This document shows, piece after piece, positions 47,194 through 56,447 of a stretch of DNA of 64,000 nucleotides. Below the pieces are notes generated by a model. It searched no databases. It was given only the letters and a program-made list of their open reading frames with translations, and was not told where the DNA came from. Position numbers and translations under genes: made by a program. Origin of the DNA: Sphingomonas sp. PR090111-T3T-6A (GTDB lineage Bacteria; Pseudomonadota; Alphaproteobacteria; Sphingomonadales; Sphingomonadaceae); contig NZ_AORL01000021.1 in assembly GCF_000383095.1 (NCBI RefSeq), forward strand, positions 682,001 to 746,000. Direction: 5' to 3'. Each line of letters opens with the position of its first letter. Positions within the stretch are counted from its first letter, which is position 1.

Positions 47194-49467
47194 TCAGGAA
47201 GCCACGGTGCCGGTCCTCAAGGTAGATCCGTCCTGCTCGGCCTTTTCCGTCATTTCACGCATCGCGCAACAGGCAAATTGAAAGGACAGGACGGATTCCG
47301 CGCCCTGGTTCAGGTTGACGCGATCACTCATCAGTCCGTCGAAACATCCGCCGTCGACACTTGACCCGAGCGGCAAACCCAGATCGTTCGCGCCGAGATA
47401 CCAGGCATAGGCCCGCCGCGCGGTCTCCAGCCAGCGATCGAACCCGCTAAGCTCGGCCGCGACCCGCGCCGCGTCGATCGTCGCCCAGGCTTCGAGAGGC
47501 TGCTGGTCGAACATCAGCGGCAATGCGTAGCGGCGGCCGAAGCTGTCCGTGCCGACCGCGCGGAACCGCCCTTCCTCGCTGGTCTGGATATGGTCGAGCC
47601 ATGCCAGGGTGGTGAGGCCGTCGCCCTTCATCCCCTCGTCGCCGAGCCGCCGGCCGGCGCGCATCAGCGCCTCGGGCACGCGGGCATTGTCATAGGCGAG
47701 CACCGGCTCGAACCAGTCCCAGCCCGGCCGCCGATAGGTTGCGAGCAATGCTTGCAACCGCTTCCCCAGATCGCGCAGCAGGGACAGCGCCAGTTCGTGG
47801 CCGGAATGCGCCTCCAGCATCGCATCCGCCGCCAGCATCGAGAAGGCCCAGGCACGCGGGCTGCCCAACGCACGGGCATGGGGCGCGACCTGATCGAACA
47901 GCCGCGCCGCCCACAGCCTCAGCTCGTGCCCGCGTGCGATGGAGGCGGTCACGCCCAGCGACCAGAGCGTGCGGCCGAAACTGTCCTCGGACCCCTCCTC
48001 CTCCAGCCAGCTCCGATCGAAGGACATGAAGTTGCGGAACCGCCCCAGGCCGCCATTCCACGCATGTTGCACGAAGGCCGCGTAGATGCGCGCCAGCCTG
48101 TCGGCCCTCGCAGCGTCCTCGCCGTCGAACCGGTGCATCAGCATGAGCGCGCGGCAATTGTCGTCCACGCAATAGCCGTGCGAGCGATCGGGCACGGAGA
48201 AGATCGAATGCTGCACGATGCCGCAGGCGTCGCTCAACCGCTCGATCGCGCCGAGTTGCGGGGGAACCGGCTCCATGCTGCGCTCACCGCCACGGAACAG
48301 CAGCGGAGAACCGCTCCGGACGGCCTCCTCGAAGATCGCCACATAGGCGCGGGCGAATTCGGACCAGACCATCGTCCGCCCCTTGGCCCAGCAGCGGCGC
48401 GACATGGCCTCGCGCGCCTCCGGATCGTCGAGCAGGCCGGTGATCCGCTCCGCGAACCCCGCGCTGTCGCCGAAGCCGACAAGCAGGCCGCGACCCTCGG
48501 CCAGCAGTTCCACGGCGTGCCAATAGGGCGTCGACACCACCGGCCGCCCCAGCGCGACGGCATAGCTCAGCGTCCCCGAGACGATCTGCGCCTCGTTCAG
48601 ATAGGGCGTCACATAGATATCGGCCGCCGCAATATAATCGAGCAGCCGCTCCTGCTCGACGAAGCCGTCGACGAAACGGACATGATCGCTGACGTCCAGT
48701 TCCTCGGCCAGCGCCATCAGCCGCTCGCGATAGGCCTCGCCCTCCCGCGCGACGAGATGCGGATGGGTCGCGCCCAGCACGACATAGAGCGTGTCCGGAT
48801 GCGCCGCGACGATCGCCGGCATCGCACGGATCATCGTCTCGATGCCCTTGTTCGGCGAGAGCAGCCCGAAGGTCAGCAGGACGCGATGGCCCGAAAGCCC
48901 GAATTGCGCCTTCTCCGCCGCCCCATCGCCCAGCGGCCGGTCGGGAACGCCGTGCAGCACCACGGCGATGCGATCGTCCGACACGCCATGGACATCACGC
49001 AGGATCTGGCGCCCCTTCTCGGCCATCACCACCAGCCTGGACGCCCGCCGGACGAGACCTTCGATCACGCTGCGCTGTTCGGGCGACGGCTGCTCCAGCA
49101 CGGTATGCAGCGTCACCACGACAGGCGCCTTCACGCGATCGAGCAGCTTCAGCAGGTAGGTTCCGGCCGCTCCGCCATAGATGCCATATTCATGCTGGAC
49201 GCAGACCACGTCGGCGCCGCTGGCGTTGATGCGGTGGGCGGCGCGTCCATAGTCCCTGAGGTCGTCCTGATCGATGGAGAAGACCACCTTGGGCGGATAA
49301 TCATAACGCTTGCCGCCATCGTTCATGGCGTAGATGCCGACGTCGATATCCGGAAATGTCGCCCTGAGGCCGGCGTGAACATCCGCCGTAAATGTTGCGA
49401 TGCCACAAAGTCGGGGTGGGCAATTACCAATCAAAGCAACTCTTTTAAGACCTTGTCCTGTGCGCAT
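47194..49467 (-). CDS. GT4 glycosyltransferase fused to an alpha-helical (six-hairpin-like) domain
   Basis: 757 residues. Residues about 1-390 are a GT-B glycosyltransferase of family 4: NCPPRLCGIATFTADVH, VCVQHEYGIYGG, LLTFGLLSPNKGIE, the C-terminal NEAQIVSGTLSYAVALGRPVVST. From about 410 on, an all-helical region (HGYCVDDNCRALMLMHRF, FRNFMSFDRSWLEEEGSEDSFGRTLW, WDWFEPVLAYDNARVPEAL) looks like a six-hairpin glycosidase-type toroid. Start at MRTGQGLKRVALIGN. Probably cytoplasmic. It precedes the GH130 gene. Sugar and acceptor unknown. Confidence 0.85.
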   Translation of the reverse strand: MRTGQGLKRVALIGNCPPRLCGIATFTADVHAGLRATFPDIDVGIYAMNDGGKRYDYPPKVVFSIDQDDLRDYGRAAHRINASGADVVCVQHEYGIYGGAAGTYLLKLLDRVKAPVVVTLHTVLEQPSPEQRSVIEGLVRRASRLVVMAEKGRQILRDVHGVSDDRIAVVLHGVPDRPLGDGAAEKAQFGLSGHRVLLTFGLLSPNKGIETMIRAMPAIVAAHPDTLYVVLGATHPHLVAREGEAYRERLMALAEELDVSDHVRFVDGFVEQERLLDYIAAADIYVTPYLNEAQIVSGTLSYAVALGRPVVSTPYWHAVELLAEGRGLLVGFGDSAGFAERITGLLDDPEAREAMSRRCWAKGRTMVWSEFARAYVAIFEEAVRSGSPLLFRGGERSMEPVPPQLGAIERLSDACGIVQHSIFSVPDRSHGYCVDDNCRALMLMHRFDGEDAARADRLARIYAAFVQHAWNGGLGRFRNFMSFDRSWLEEEGSEDSFGRTLWSLGVTASIARGHELRLWAARLFDQVAPHARALGSPRAWAFSMLAADAMLEAHSGHELALSLLRDLGKRLQALLATYRRPGWDWFEPVLAYDNARVPEALMRAGRRLGDEGMKGDGLTTLAWLDHIQTSEEGRFRAVGTDSFGRRYALPLMFDQQPLEAWATIDAARVAAELSGFDRWLETARRAYAWYLGANDLGLPLGSSVDGGCFDGLMSDRVNLNQGAESVLSFQFACCAMREMTEKAEQDGSTLRTGTVAS

Positions 49468-49630
49468 CGCAAGCACCCCAACCGCGCGTAATGGCCAAAT
49501 AAGGCGAGACGGTAACGCGCGCAGAAACCCCGTCAGCCTTACCAATGCACGACGCTTGCCAAAGTTGCGTAACCCTTTGTGCAAACGCGAAGATATGCGA
49601 CGACTGGAACGCGCAAATCTATTTTTACCG

Positions 49631-49658
49631 TTGACCGGAGATATGGGCGCGTTATGCC
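49631..49658 (+). promoter_or_regulatory. Possible promoter of the small lipoprotein gene
   Basis: TTGACC (49631-49636) and TATGCC (49653-49658), 16 bp apart, 72 bp before the ATG at 49730, in the 262-bp region divergent from the GT4 gene. Confidence 0.4.
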
Positions 49659-49729
49659 GTCATGCCGGGGACGGCAGCGGCCGGGCCCGCGAGATGTGTT
49701 ATCTATCTGTATTTTGGGGAGCAGCCCGA

Positions 49730-50008
49730 ATGAAGAAGCTTGCCTTTGTCCTTGCCGCCGCCGGACTGATGAGCGTCGCTGCATGCCACAAGACCGATCA
49801 GGCCGCTGCGGTGGAAAATGCCGGCGAGAACGCCTCCGCCGCGCTCGACAACCAGGGCGACATGCTTTCGGCGGCTGCCGATAACGCGTCGAACACTGCG
49901 GTTGCGAACTCGCTCGACAACGCGGCCGACGCCGCTCACAACGCCGCCGACAACGTCTCGTCGATGGCCGACAACAAGGCCGACGCGCTCAACAACGCGG
50001 CCAAGTAA
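49730..50008 (+). CDS. Small alanine-rich lipoprotein
   Basis: 92 residues. MKKLAFVLAAAGLMSVAAC is a lipoprotein signal with Cys19. The rest is Ala/Asn/Asp-rich with quasi-repeats (NAADAAHNAADNVSSMADNKADALNNAAK) that should form an amphipathic helix, somewhat like stress-related LEA-type or entericidin-like proteins; no family assigned. GGGGAG precedes the ATG and a strong terminator follows. Confidence 0.85.
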   Translation: MKKLAFVLAAAGLMSVAACHKTDQAAAVENAGENASAALDNQGDMLSAAADNASNTAVANSLDNAADAAHNAADNVSSMADNKADALNNAAK

Positions 50009-50052
50009 TTCGTCCAGCGCCTCTTCGGAGGCGCGCATCGGATGGACAAGAG

Positions 50053-50082
50053 CGGACGTTCCCGGGGGGAGCGTCCGTTTTT
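50053..50082 (+). terminator. Intrinsic terminator of the small lipoprotein gene
   Basis: CGGACGTTCCC (50053-50063) pairs with GGGAGCGTCCG (50067-50077), 11 bp with one G-U, 3-nt loop, followed by TTTTT (50078-50082). Confidence 0.88.
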
Positions 50083-50105
50083 GCATGGGCATTCATAGAG
50101 TATCG

Positions 50106-50134
50106 TTGCATTCGCCCCGCCGACCGGGATAAGG
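50106..50134 (+). promoter_or_regulatory. Candidate promoter for tRNA-Pro
   Basis: TTGCAT (50106-50111) and ATAAGG (50129-50134) with 17 bp between, ending 9 bp before the mature tRNA 5' end, which is close; so tentative. Confidence 0.4.
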
Positions 50135-50143
50135 CGACCCCGT

Positions 50144-50220
<77 letters not shown>

Positions 50221-50802
50221 CCTTTCGACAATTCCAGGATTGCGCCTGACGCAATTTGCAGCGGATCGTGAGCCATGGCTCACGGGTGTCCGGTCGCACA
50301 GCCAGAGCGCCGTCATCCCGCCTACGCCTTTTTCCCTGCGGCACGGGATCGCTAATCCTTTCGGACTAGGGGCTTCGGCAATCACCTTTCAGCGGTTTCG
50401 AGAATTACAAACCTCTTCCGAATAAGAATCTGCCATTCCAAAGCGTTACGATCGGACGCGATAGAATCCGTGCCCGTAGATCATAGTTCCGGCGCCGATC
50501 GAGGACTTCCCGATCTCCGCATAAATTGCGGAATAATCTCCCGCCGGACGGCATCTTCTCCTTTTTGAACAATTGAATCCCGAAATATTCAAGATAGAGT
50601 CTCAGCCATCGCGTATCCCATCGTTTGTGGCCGGCACCGCTCCTCCCCCGCCCCGCCGGCCCACTGGTCGCCCCCTGCCCCCGCCCCCAAGCCCGCGGGG
50701 GGCGACCGCCCCCTTTCCTCATCGGCACGGTCAAAGCCCTTGCTCCTGAATGCGGGTCCGGCCTAGCGTGCATGTCCCCCCGGGGGGAGACAGGGGACCA
50801 TC
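50221..50802. other. Gene-poor, partly AT-rich gap
   Basis: 582 bp between tRNA-Pro and the first DUF885 gene. It holds an 18-bp palindrome CGTGAGCCATGGCTCACG (50267-50284), an AT-rich middle (about 50390-50600) and a very GC-rich end with a C6G6 palindrome (50776-50787). Apart from a doubtful 49-codon frame on the minus strand I see no gene, RNA or mobile-element remnant. Confidence 0.6.
50405..50554 (-). CDS. Doubtful 49-residue ORF
   Basis: MPSGGRLFRNLCGDREVLDR..., Arg-rich, no known family. Its only support is a strong AAAAAGGAG six bases before the ATG and its place in an otherwise empty AT-rich stretch. It may be chance or a decayed gene end. Confidence 0.2.
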   Translation of the reverse strand: MPSGGRLFRNLCGDREVLDRRRNYDLRARILSRPIVTLWNGRFLFGRGL

Positions 50803-52620
50803 ATGCTCGATCGTCGTGCATTCATACTTTCCGCGACAGCTCTTGGCGCGACCGTCAGCCTGCCCGACTGGGCGAAGGCCGCGGGCAGCTCGCCGTCGCC
50901 CGAGCTTCGCACGCTGTTCGATCGCATGTTCCACGACAATCTGCGCCTTCGCCCTGAGGCTGCGACCCAGCTCGGCCTCGACAAGGGCGCGGATGCGGAC
51001 CTGCGCGCCAAGCTCTCCGACGAGGGCGATGCCGGCCGCGCCGCCGCCCGTGCCGCGACGCAGGCCGATCTGGCCGCGCTTGCGCGGATTGACCGAGCCT
51101 CCCTCTCCGAAGCCGACCAGATCGACTATGACACCGTGCTCTACACCCGGAAGTCGGCGGCGGCTGTGCAGGCCTTCGATTTCGGCGGTTCCTCCTTCGG
51201 CCCCTCGCCTTACGCCGTCAGCCAGCTCACCGGCGCCTATCAGTCGGTGCCCGATTTCCTCGACACCAAGCACAAGATCGAGACCCGCGAGGACGCCGAC
51301 GCCTATCTGTCGCGCCTCGAGGCCTTTGCCGGCCAGCTCGACGACAACAGCGCCCGGATGCGTCACGACGCCGGGCTCGGCGTGGTCGCGCCGGACTTCC
51401 TGCTCGACACCACGCTCACCCAGATGACGCGCACCCGCGTGCCGGCGTCGGAAGCGCTGGTGGTCACCTCGATCGCCCGCCGCGCCGCCGCCAAGGGGCT
51501 GGGCGACGGCTATGGCAAGAAGGCTGCCGCGATCTACGACGAGAAGGTCGGCCCCGCGCTGGATCGCCAGATCGCGCTTGCCCGGGAGATGCGCGCGAAG
51601 GCGACCCACGACGCCGGTGTCTGGAAGTTCCGCGACGGCGAGGCCTATTACGCCACCGCGCTCCGCACCACGACGACGGCCGCGATGAGCCCCGACGAGG
51701 TGCACCGCTTCGGCCTCGATCAGGCCAAGGCAATCTCCTCGCGGCTGGACGGGCTGCTGAAGGCGCAAGGCTTCACCAAGGGCACGATCGGCGAGCGCAT
51801 GGCCGCGCTCTACAAGGACCCGCGCCAGCTCTATCCGAACACCGACGAGGGCAAGGTGCAGGCGATCGCCTATTGCAACGCCCGCCTCGATGCGATCCGC
51901 ACCAGGCTGCCGGGCGTGTTCAGCCGCCTGCCCGCCTACAGCTTCGAGGTACGCCGCGTGCCGCCGCAGACCGAAGCCGGCGCGGCCTCGGCCTTCTCGC
52001 AGGCGCCCGCCATCGACGGATCGCGCCCCGGCCTCGTCTATTTCAACCTGCACGACAGCGCCGAGTGGCCGAAATTTTGCCTCGCCACGACCGTCTATCA
52101 TGAGGGCCTGCCGGGGCATCAGATGGAGGGCGGGCTCGCCCTCTCGAACAAGGCGCTGCCCCTGATCCGCAAGACGGGCGGCTTTTCGGGCTATGGCGAA
52201 GGCTGGGCGCTCTATGCCGAGCAGCTCGCCGACGAGATCGGCATGTATGACGACGATCCGCTCGGGCGTCTGGGCTATCTGAAGTTCCAGCTCTTCCGCG
52301 CCAATCGCTGCGTGGTGGACACCGGCATCCATCATCTGCGCTGGGGCCGCGAGCAGGCGATCGCCTATTTCGTCGAGCAGGACGGCGAGGCCCCCGGCTT
52401 CGCCACGCGCGAGGTGGAGCGCTATTGCGCCACGCCCGGACAGGCGGCGAGCTACAAGATCGGCCACTCCACCTTCGTCGGCATCCGCGAGAAGGCGAAG
52501 GCGAAGCTCGGCAACCGCTTCGACATCAAGGCCTATCATGACGCCGTGCTGGCGCATGGCCGCGTGCCGCTCGAAATCCTCCAGCAGATCGGCGACCGCT
52601 GGGTCGCGACGCTCGCCTGA
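50803..52620 (+). CDS. DUF885 family metallopeptidase-like protein (copy 1)
   Basis: 605 residues. N-terminal signal LDRRAFILSATALGATVSLP with twin Arg suggests Tat export. LGLDKGADADLR, KHKIETREDADAYLSRLEAF, and the zinc motif VYHEGLPGHQMEGG (HExxGH type) with the downstream GYGEGWALYAEQL (third ligand Glu) and ERYCATPGQAASYKIG. DUF885 proteins are gluzincin-like peptidases of poorly known substrate. Forms a tandem pair with the next gene (26 bp apart). Confidence 0.88.
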   Translation: MLDRRAFILSATALGATVSLPDWAKAAGSSPSPELRTLFDRMFHDNLRLRPEAATQLGLDKGADADLRAKLSDEGDAGRAAARAATQADLAALARIDRASLSEADQIDYDTVLYTRKSAAAVQAFDFGGSSFGPSPYAVSQLTGAYQSVPDFLDTKHKIETREDADAYLSRLEAFAGQLDDNSARMRHDAGLGVVAPDFLLDTTLTQMTRTRVPASEALVVTSIARRAAAKGLGDGYGKKAAAIYDEKVGPALDRQIALAREMRAKATHDAGVWKFRDGEAYYATALRTTTTAAMSPDEVHRFGLDQAKAISSRLDGLLKAQGFTKGTIGERMAALYKDPRQLYPNTDEGKVQAIAYCNARLDAIRTRLPGVFSRLPAYSFEVRRVPPQTEAGAASAFSQAPAIDGSRPGLVYFNLHDSAEWPKFCLATTVYHEGLPGHQMEGGLALSNKALPLIRKTGGFSGYGEGWALYAEQLADEIGMYDDDPLGRLGYLKFQLFRANRCVVDTGIHHLRWGREQAIAYFVEQDGEAPGFATREVERYCATPGQAASYKIGHSTFVGIREKAKAKLGNRFDIKAYHDAVLAHGRVPLEILQQIGDRWVATLA

Positions 52621-52646
52621 ACGATAACGACAAGAAGAAGGGGATC

Positions 52647-54506
52647 ATGATGTTCGATCTGCAACGCCTCCATCGGCGCGACCTGTTGGGCGCGGCGGCT
52701 CTGGGAGGCACGTTCGCGGCGCTGCCGGGTGCGGCATGGGCCGCGGCGAAGGCCGGCGATCCGCTGTCGACGCTGCTGGCGGGCTTCGCGGACGAGCTGC
52801 TGATGCTCTCGCCCGAGACCGCCACCTCGCTCGGCCTCGACAAGGGCGCACATGCGGCGCTGCGGGGCCAGCTCTCGGACCTGTCGGCGGCGGGCATCGC
52901 CAAGTCGGATGCGGCCATCCGCTCGATGCATACGCGCCTGCTCAAGCTCAACCGCGCCTCGCTCTCGCCGATGGGGCAGATCCACTACGACACCGTCCGT
53001 TACGCCACGGAGCGCGGCATCGACGGCACCGCCTTCCGCTATGGCGGCGGCGCGGCGTCCGGCTTCGCGGGCGGCACGGGCCCCTATGTGGTGACCCAGC
53101 AGAGCGGCGCCGTCACCGGCGTCCCCGAATTCCTCGTCTCGCAGCACAAGATCGACACCAAGGCGGATGCCGAGGCCTATGTCGCCCGTGTCGCCGCCTT
53201 CGCGCGCCAGATCAACGAGGAGACGGCCCGCATCCGCGCCGATGCGGCGATCGGCGTCGTTCCGCCGAGCTTCATCGCCAGCAACGCGATCGGCATCCTC
53301 AAGGATTTCCGCGCCATCGCGCCCGACAAGCAGCGTCTGGTCACCAATCTCGCGGAGCGCGCCAGGGCGCTCGGCCTGCCTGCCTCTTACGAGCAGCAGG
53401 CGGCGAAGCTCGTCCAGACCGCGATCTATCTGGCGCTCGACCGCCAGATCGAGACCTTCGCCAAGGTGACCGCCAACGCGCCCTCCACCGCCGGCGTCCA
53501 GCGCCTGCCCGATGGCGAGGCCTATTATCGCTGGGCGCTGCGTCTCGGCACCACGACCACCCAGTCGCCGGAGGAAGTCCACCGCATCGGCCTCGCCCAG
53601 AACGAGGAGATCAAGGCGCGGATGGACACGCTGCTCAAGGCGCAGGGCATGACGCAGGGCACCGTCGGCGAGCGTGTGACGGCGCTCAACAAGGACCCGC
53701 GCTTCCTCTATCCGGATACCGACGAGGGCCGCGCGCAGCTCATCGCCTATCTCAACGGCCGCATCGCGGCGGTGCGCCCGCTGATGCCGAAGCTCAGCCA
53801 TCTCGGCCTCAAGGCCGACGTGATCGTGAAGCGCGTGCCGCCGGACATTCAGGATGGCGCGGCGCTCGGCTATATGAACTTCGCCTCGCTCGATGGGTCG
53901 CGCCCGGCGATCTACTACGTCAACCTGAAGTCGACGTCGCTCTGGCCGCGCTACCAGCTTTCGACGCTGACCGCGCATGAGGGCATCCCCGGCCACACAT
54001 GGCAGGGCGCCTATCTCGCCGAGCATCACAACGAGATCCCGACAATCAGCTCGCTGATGGGCTTCAACGCCTTCGTCGAGGGCTGGGCGCTCTATGCCGA
54101 GCAGCTCATCGACGAGAGCGGCCTCTATGACGACGATCCCTGGAGCCGGATCGGCTATCTTCAGGCGCAGCAGTTCCGCGCCTGCCGCCTCGTTGCGGAC
54201 ACCGGCCTCCATTCCATGGGCTGGAGCCGCGAGAAGACGGTCGCCTTCCTTTCCGGCGAGAGCGGCAAGGGCGCCGACGCGATGACCAGCGAGACCGATC
54301 GCTATTGCGCCTCGCCGGGGCAGGCCTGCGGCTACAAGACCGGGCATAATGAGATCACCCGCCTGCGCGACCATGCCAAGCAGGCGCTGGGGCCGAAGTT
54401 CGACCTCGCCGGTTATAACGATACCGTGGTGAAGACGGGCGGCGTGCCGCTCGAACTGCTGCCCGGCGTGATCGACCGCTATATCGAGACCGCGAAGAAG
54501 GCATGA
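52647..54506 (+). CDS. DUF885 family metallopeptidase-like protein (copy 2)
   Basis: 619 residues (an ATG one codon later is possible). Signal LHRRDLLGAAALGGTFAALPGAAWA is Tat-like. TSLGLDKGAHAALRG, QHKIDTKADAEAYVARVAAF, TAHEGIPGHTWQGAYL, GWALYAEQLIDESGLYDDDPW and CASPGQACGYKTG align along their length with copy 1, so this is a tandem duplication that has diverged. Exported peptidase-like enzyme. Its stop overlaps yjbQ. Confidence 0.88.
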   Translation: MMFDLQRLHRRDLLGAAALGGTFAALPGAAWAAAKAGDPLSTLLAGFADELLMLSPETATSLGLDKGAHAALRGQLSDLSAAGIAKSDAAIRSMHTRLLKLNRASLSPMGQIHYDTVRYATERGIDGTAFRYGGGAASGFAGGTGPYVVTQQSGAVTGVPEFLVSQHKIDTKADAEAYVARVAAFARQINEETARIRADAAIGVVPPSFIASNAIGILKDFRAIAPDKQRLVTNLAERARALGLPASYEQQAAKLVQTAIYLALDRQIETFAKVTANAPSTAGVQRLPDGEAYYRWALRLGTTTTQSPEEVHRIGLAQNEEIKARMDTLLKAQGMTQGTVGERVTALNKDPRFLYPDTDEGRAQLIAYLNGRIAAVRPLMPKLSHLGLKADVIVKRVPPDIQDGAALGYMNFASLDGSRPAIYYVNLKSTSLWPRYQLSTLTAHEGIPGHTWQGAYLAEHHNEIPTISSLMGFNAFVEGWALYAEQLIDESGLYDDDPWSRIGYLQAQQFRACRLVADTGLHSMGWSREKTVAFLSGESGKGADAMTSETDRYCASPGQACGYKTGHNEITRLRDHAKQALGPKFDLAGYNDTVVKTGGVPLELLPGVIDRYIETAKKA

Positions 54507-54922
54507 GACAGGCCTCGCACATCTTCCGCATCGCCACCCACGGGCAAGGCCTCGTCGAGTTCACCGACAAGGTCGTCCAGTGGGTGGAGGCGCAGGAGAT
54601 GCGCGAGGGGCTGCTCACCCTGTTCTGCCGGCACACCTCCGCGTCGCTTCTCATCCAGGAGAATGCGGCGCGCGAGGTGCGCGCGGACCTGCAGGACTTC
54701 TTCGCCACGATCGCGCCCGAGGACCCGACGCGCTATCGCCATGACGACGAAGGGCCGGACGACATGCCCGCCCATCTGCGCGCCGCGCTGACGCAGGTGC
54801 AGCTCGGCGTGCCCCTGATCGACGGCAGGCTCTCCCTCGGCACATGGCAGGGAATCTACCTGTTCGAGCACCGTCGCGTGCCCCACCGCCGCGAGGTGGC
54901 GGCCCATCTGCTGGGCGATTAG
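54503..54922 (+). CDS. yjbQ: YjbQ family protein (UPF0047)
   Basis: 139 residues. GLLTLFCRHTSASLLIQENA, RYRHDDEGPDDMPAHLRAAL and GTWQGIYLFEHRR are the YjbQ/UPF0047 marks with conserved His and Asp. Some members complement thiamine-phosphate synthase at low level; true role unclear. Overlaps the second DUF885 gene by ATGA. Its TAG overlaps the stop of the convergent GNAT gene. Confidence 0.93.
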   Translation: MRQASHIFRIATHGQGLVEFTDKVVQWVEAQEMREGLLTLFCRHTSASLLIQENAAREVRADLQDFFATIAPEDPTRYRHDDEGPDDMPAHLRAALTQVQLGVPLIDGRLSLGTWQGIYLFEHRRVPHRREVAAHLLGD

Positions 54923-55449
54923 GCGGGGCGCTCCATCACATAGGTGATGTGCCGGTGAAGCGGGTGGTCTTCCGCGAAATGGGGATGGCCGAAATCCATG
55001 TCCGGCCGCCGCGTCATGCCCAGCCGCTCCATCAGCCCCCAGCTCGATGTGTTCCCCGGCACGGTGATCGCCACGATCCGCGTGGCATCGAGGTTCGCCC
55101 AGCCCCAGGCGAGGCTGGCGAGTGCCGCTTCCTTGGCGAAGCCCTGACCCCACGCATCCTCGCGCAGCCGCCAGCCGATCTCGATCTCACCGTCGATCGG
55201 CCCGACATTGCCGACCTTCAGCCCGCAGAAGCCGAGGAACGCCCCATCGCCCTTGCGTTCCACCGCCCAGAAGCAATGGCCATGCGCCGCCTGACAAGCC
55301 CGGACGCGCGCGATCGCCTCGTCCACCTGCTCCGGCGACTGGAGGCCGCCGAGATGCTTCATGACGTTCGGCGACTGCCCCATGGCCAGGAACGGATCGC
55401 GATCCTCGTCCCGCCAATCCCTCAGGATCAGGCGTTCGGTCTCGATCAT
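54919..55449 (-). CDS. GNAT acetyltransferase, RimJ/RimL-like
   Basis: 176 residues. MIETERLILRDWRDEDRDPF, GFCGLKVGNVGPIDGEIEIGW, LREDAWGQGFAKEAALASLAW (acetyl-CoA loop) and NTSSWGLMERLGM are typical of the RimJ/RimL group, which acetylates protein N-termini or small amines. Substrate unknown. Its start overlaps the hemB stop (ATGA), so it is the end of the MATE-fdhD-hemB run. Confidence 0.9.
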   Translation of the reverse strand: MIETERLILRDWRDEDRDPFLAMGQSPNVMKHLGGLQSPEQVDEAIARVRACQAAHGHCFWAVERKGDGAFLGFCGLKVGNVGPIDGEIEIGWRLREDAWGQGFAKEAALASLAWGWANLDATRIVAITVPGNTSSWGLMERLGMTRRPDMDFGHPHFAEDHPLHRHITYVMERPA

Positions 55450-56447
55450 GCGCCCATCAGCCGCGCCGCATGGGCCGCATGATAGGTGAGCACGCCCGAA
55501 CAGCCCGCCCGCTTGAAGGAAAGCAGCGTTTCCATCACCAGAGCATCGCGATCGCCCATGCCGGCCGCCGCGGCCGCCTCGATCATCGCATATTCGCCGG
55601 ACACCTGATAGGCGAACACCGGCACCTCGAACCGCTCCTTCACGCGGCGGATGATGTCGAGATAGGGCAGGCCCGGCTTCACCATCACCGTATCCGCGCC
55701 CTCGGCGAGATCGAGCGCCACCTCGCGCAGCGCCTCCTCGGCATTGGCATGATCCATCTGATAGCCGCGCTTGTCGCCCTTGAGCCGCCCGCGCGAGCCG
55801 ACCGCATCGCGGAACGGGCCGTAGAAGGCGGAGGCATATTTGGCGGCATAGGCCATGATCTGGACGTTGTGATGGCCGGTCGCCTCCAACGCCGTGCGGA
55901 TCGCGCCGACGCGGCCGTCCATCATGTCGGACGGCGCGATGATGTCCGCGCCCGCCTCGGCCTGCACCAGCGCCTGCTGGACGAGCAACTCGCTCGTCGC
56001 GTCGTTCAGGACATAGCCGCGCTCGTCGACCAGACCGTCATGGCCATGCTCGGTATAGGGATCGAGCGCGACGTCGGTCAGCACGCCGACTTCGGGCGCG
56101 GCATCCTTGATCGCCTTCACCGCGCGGCAGATCAGGTTGTCCGGGTTGAGCGCCTCGCGCCCATCCGGCGTGCGCAGATGCTGCGGCGTGTTGGGGAAGA
56201 GCGCGATGCAGGGGATGCCCAGATCGCGCGCCTCGCGCGCCCGCGCGGCGATCCCGTCCAGCGACCAGCGCGACACGCCCGGCAGCGTCGAAATCGGTTC
56301 CTCGACACCCTGCCCCTCGGTGATGAAGAGCGGCCAGATCAGATCGGCCGGGGTCAGCACATTCTCGGCGACCATGCGGCGGGACCAGGGGGCGACGCGG
56401 GTGCGGCGCAGGCGGAGCGCGGGGTAGGAAGCGGTCATGGCCCCCAT
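55446..56447 (-). CDS. hemB: Porphobilinogen synthase (ALA dehydratase)
   Basis: 333 residues (330 if the ATG at 56438 is used). LRRTRVAPWSRRMVAENVL, PLFITEG, SDMMDGRVGAIR, active-site Lys in AYAAKYASAFYGPFRD and TVMVKPGLPYLDII, and QVSGEYAMI. It joins two 5-aminolevulinate into porphobilinogen in haem synthesis. It follows fdhD with no gap. Confidence 0.97.
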   Translation of the reverse strand: MGAMTASYPALRLRRTRVAPWSRRMVAENVLTPADLIWPLFITEGQGVEEPISTLPGVSRWSLDGIAARAREARDLGIPCIALFPNTPQHLRTPDGREALNPDNLICRAVKAIKDAAPEVGVLTDVALDPYTEHGHDGLVDERGYVLNDATSELLVQQALVQAEAGADIIAPSDMMDGRVGAIRTALEATGHHNVQIMAYAAKYASAFYGPFRDAVGSRGRLKGDKRGYQMDHANAEEALREVALDLAEGADTVMVKPGLPYLDIIRRVKERFEVPVFAYQVSGEYAMIEAAAAAGMGDRDALVMETLLSFKRAGCSGVLTYHAAHAARLMGA

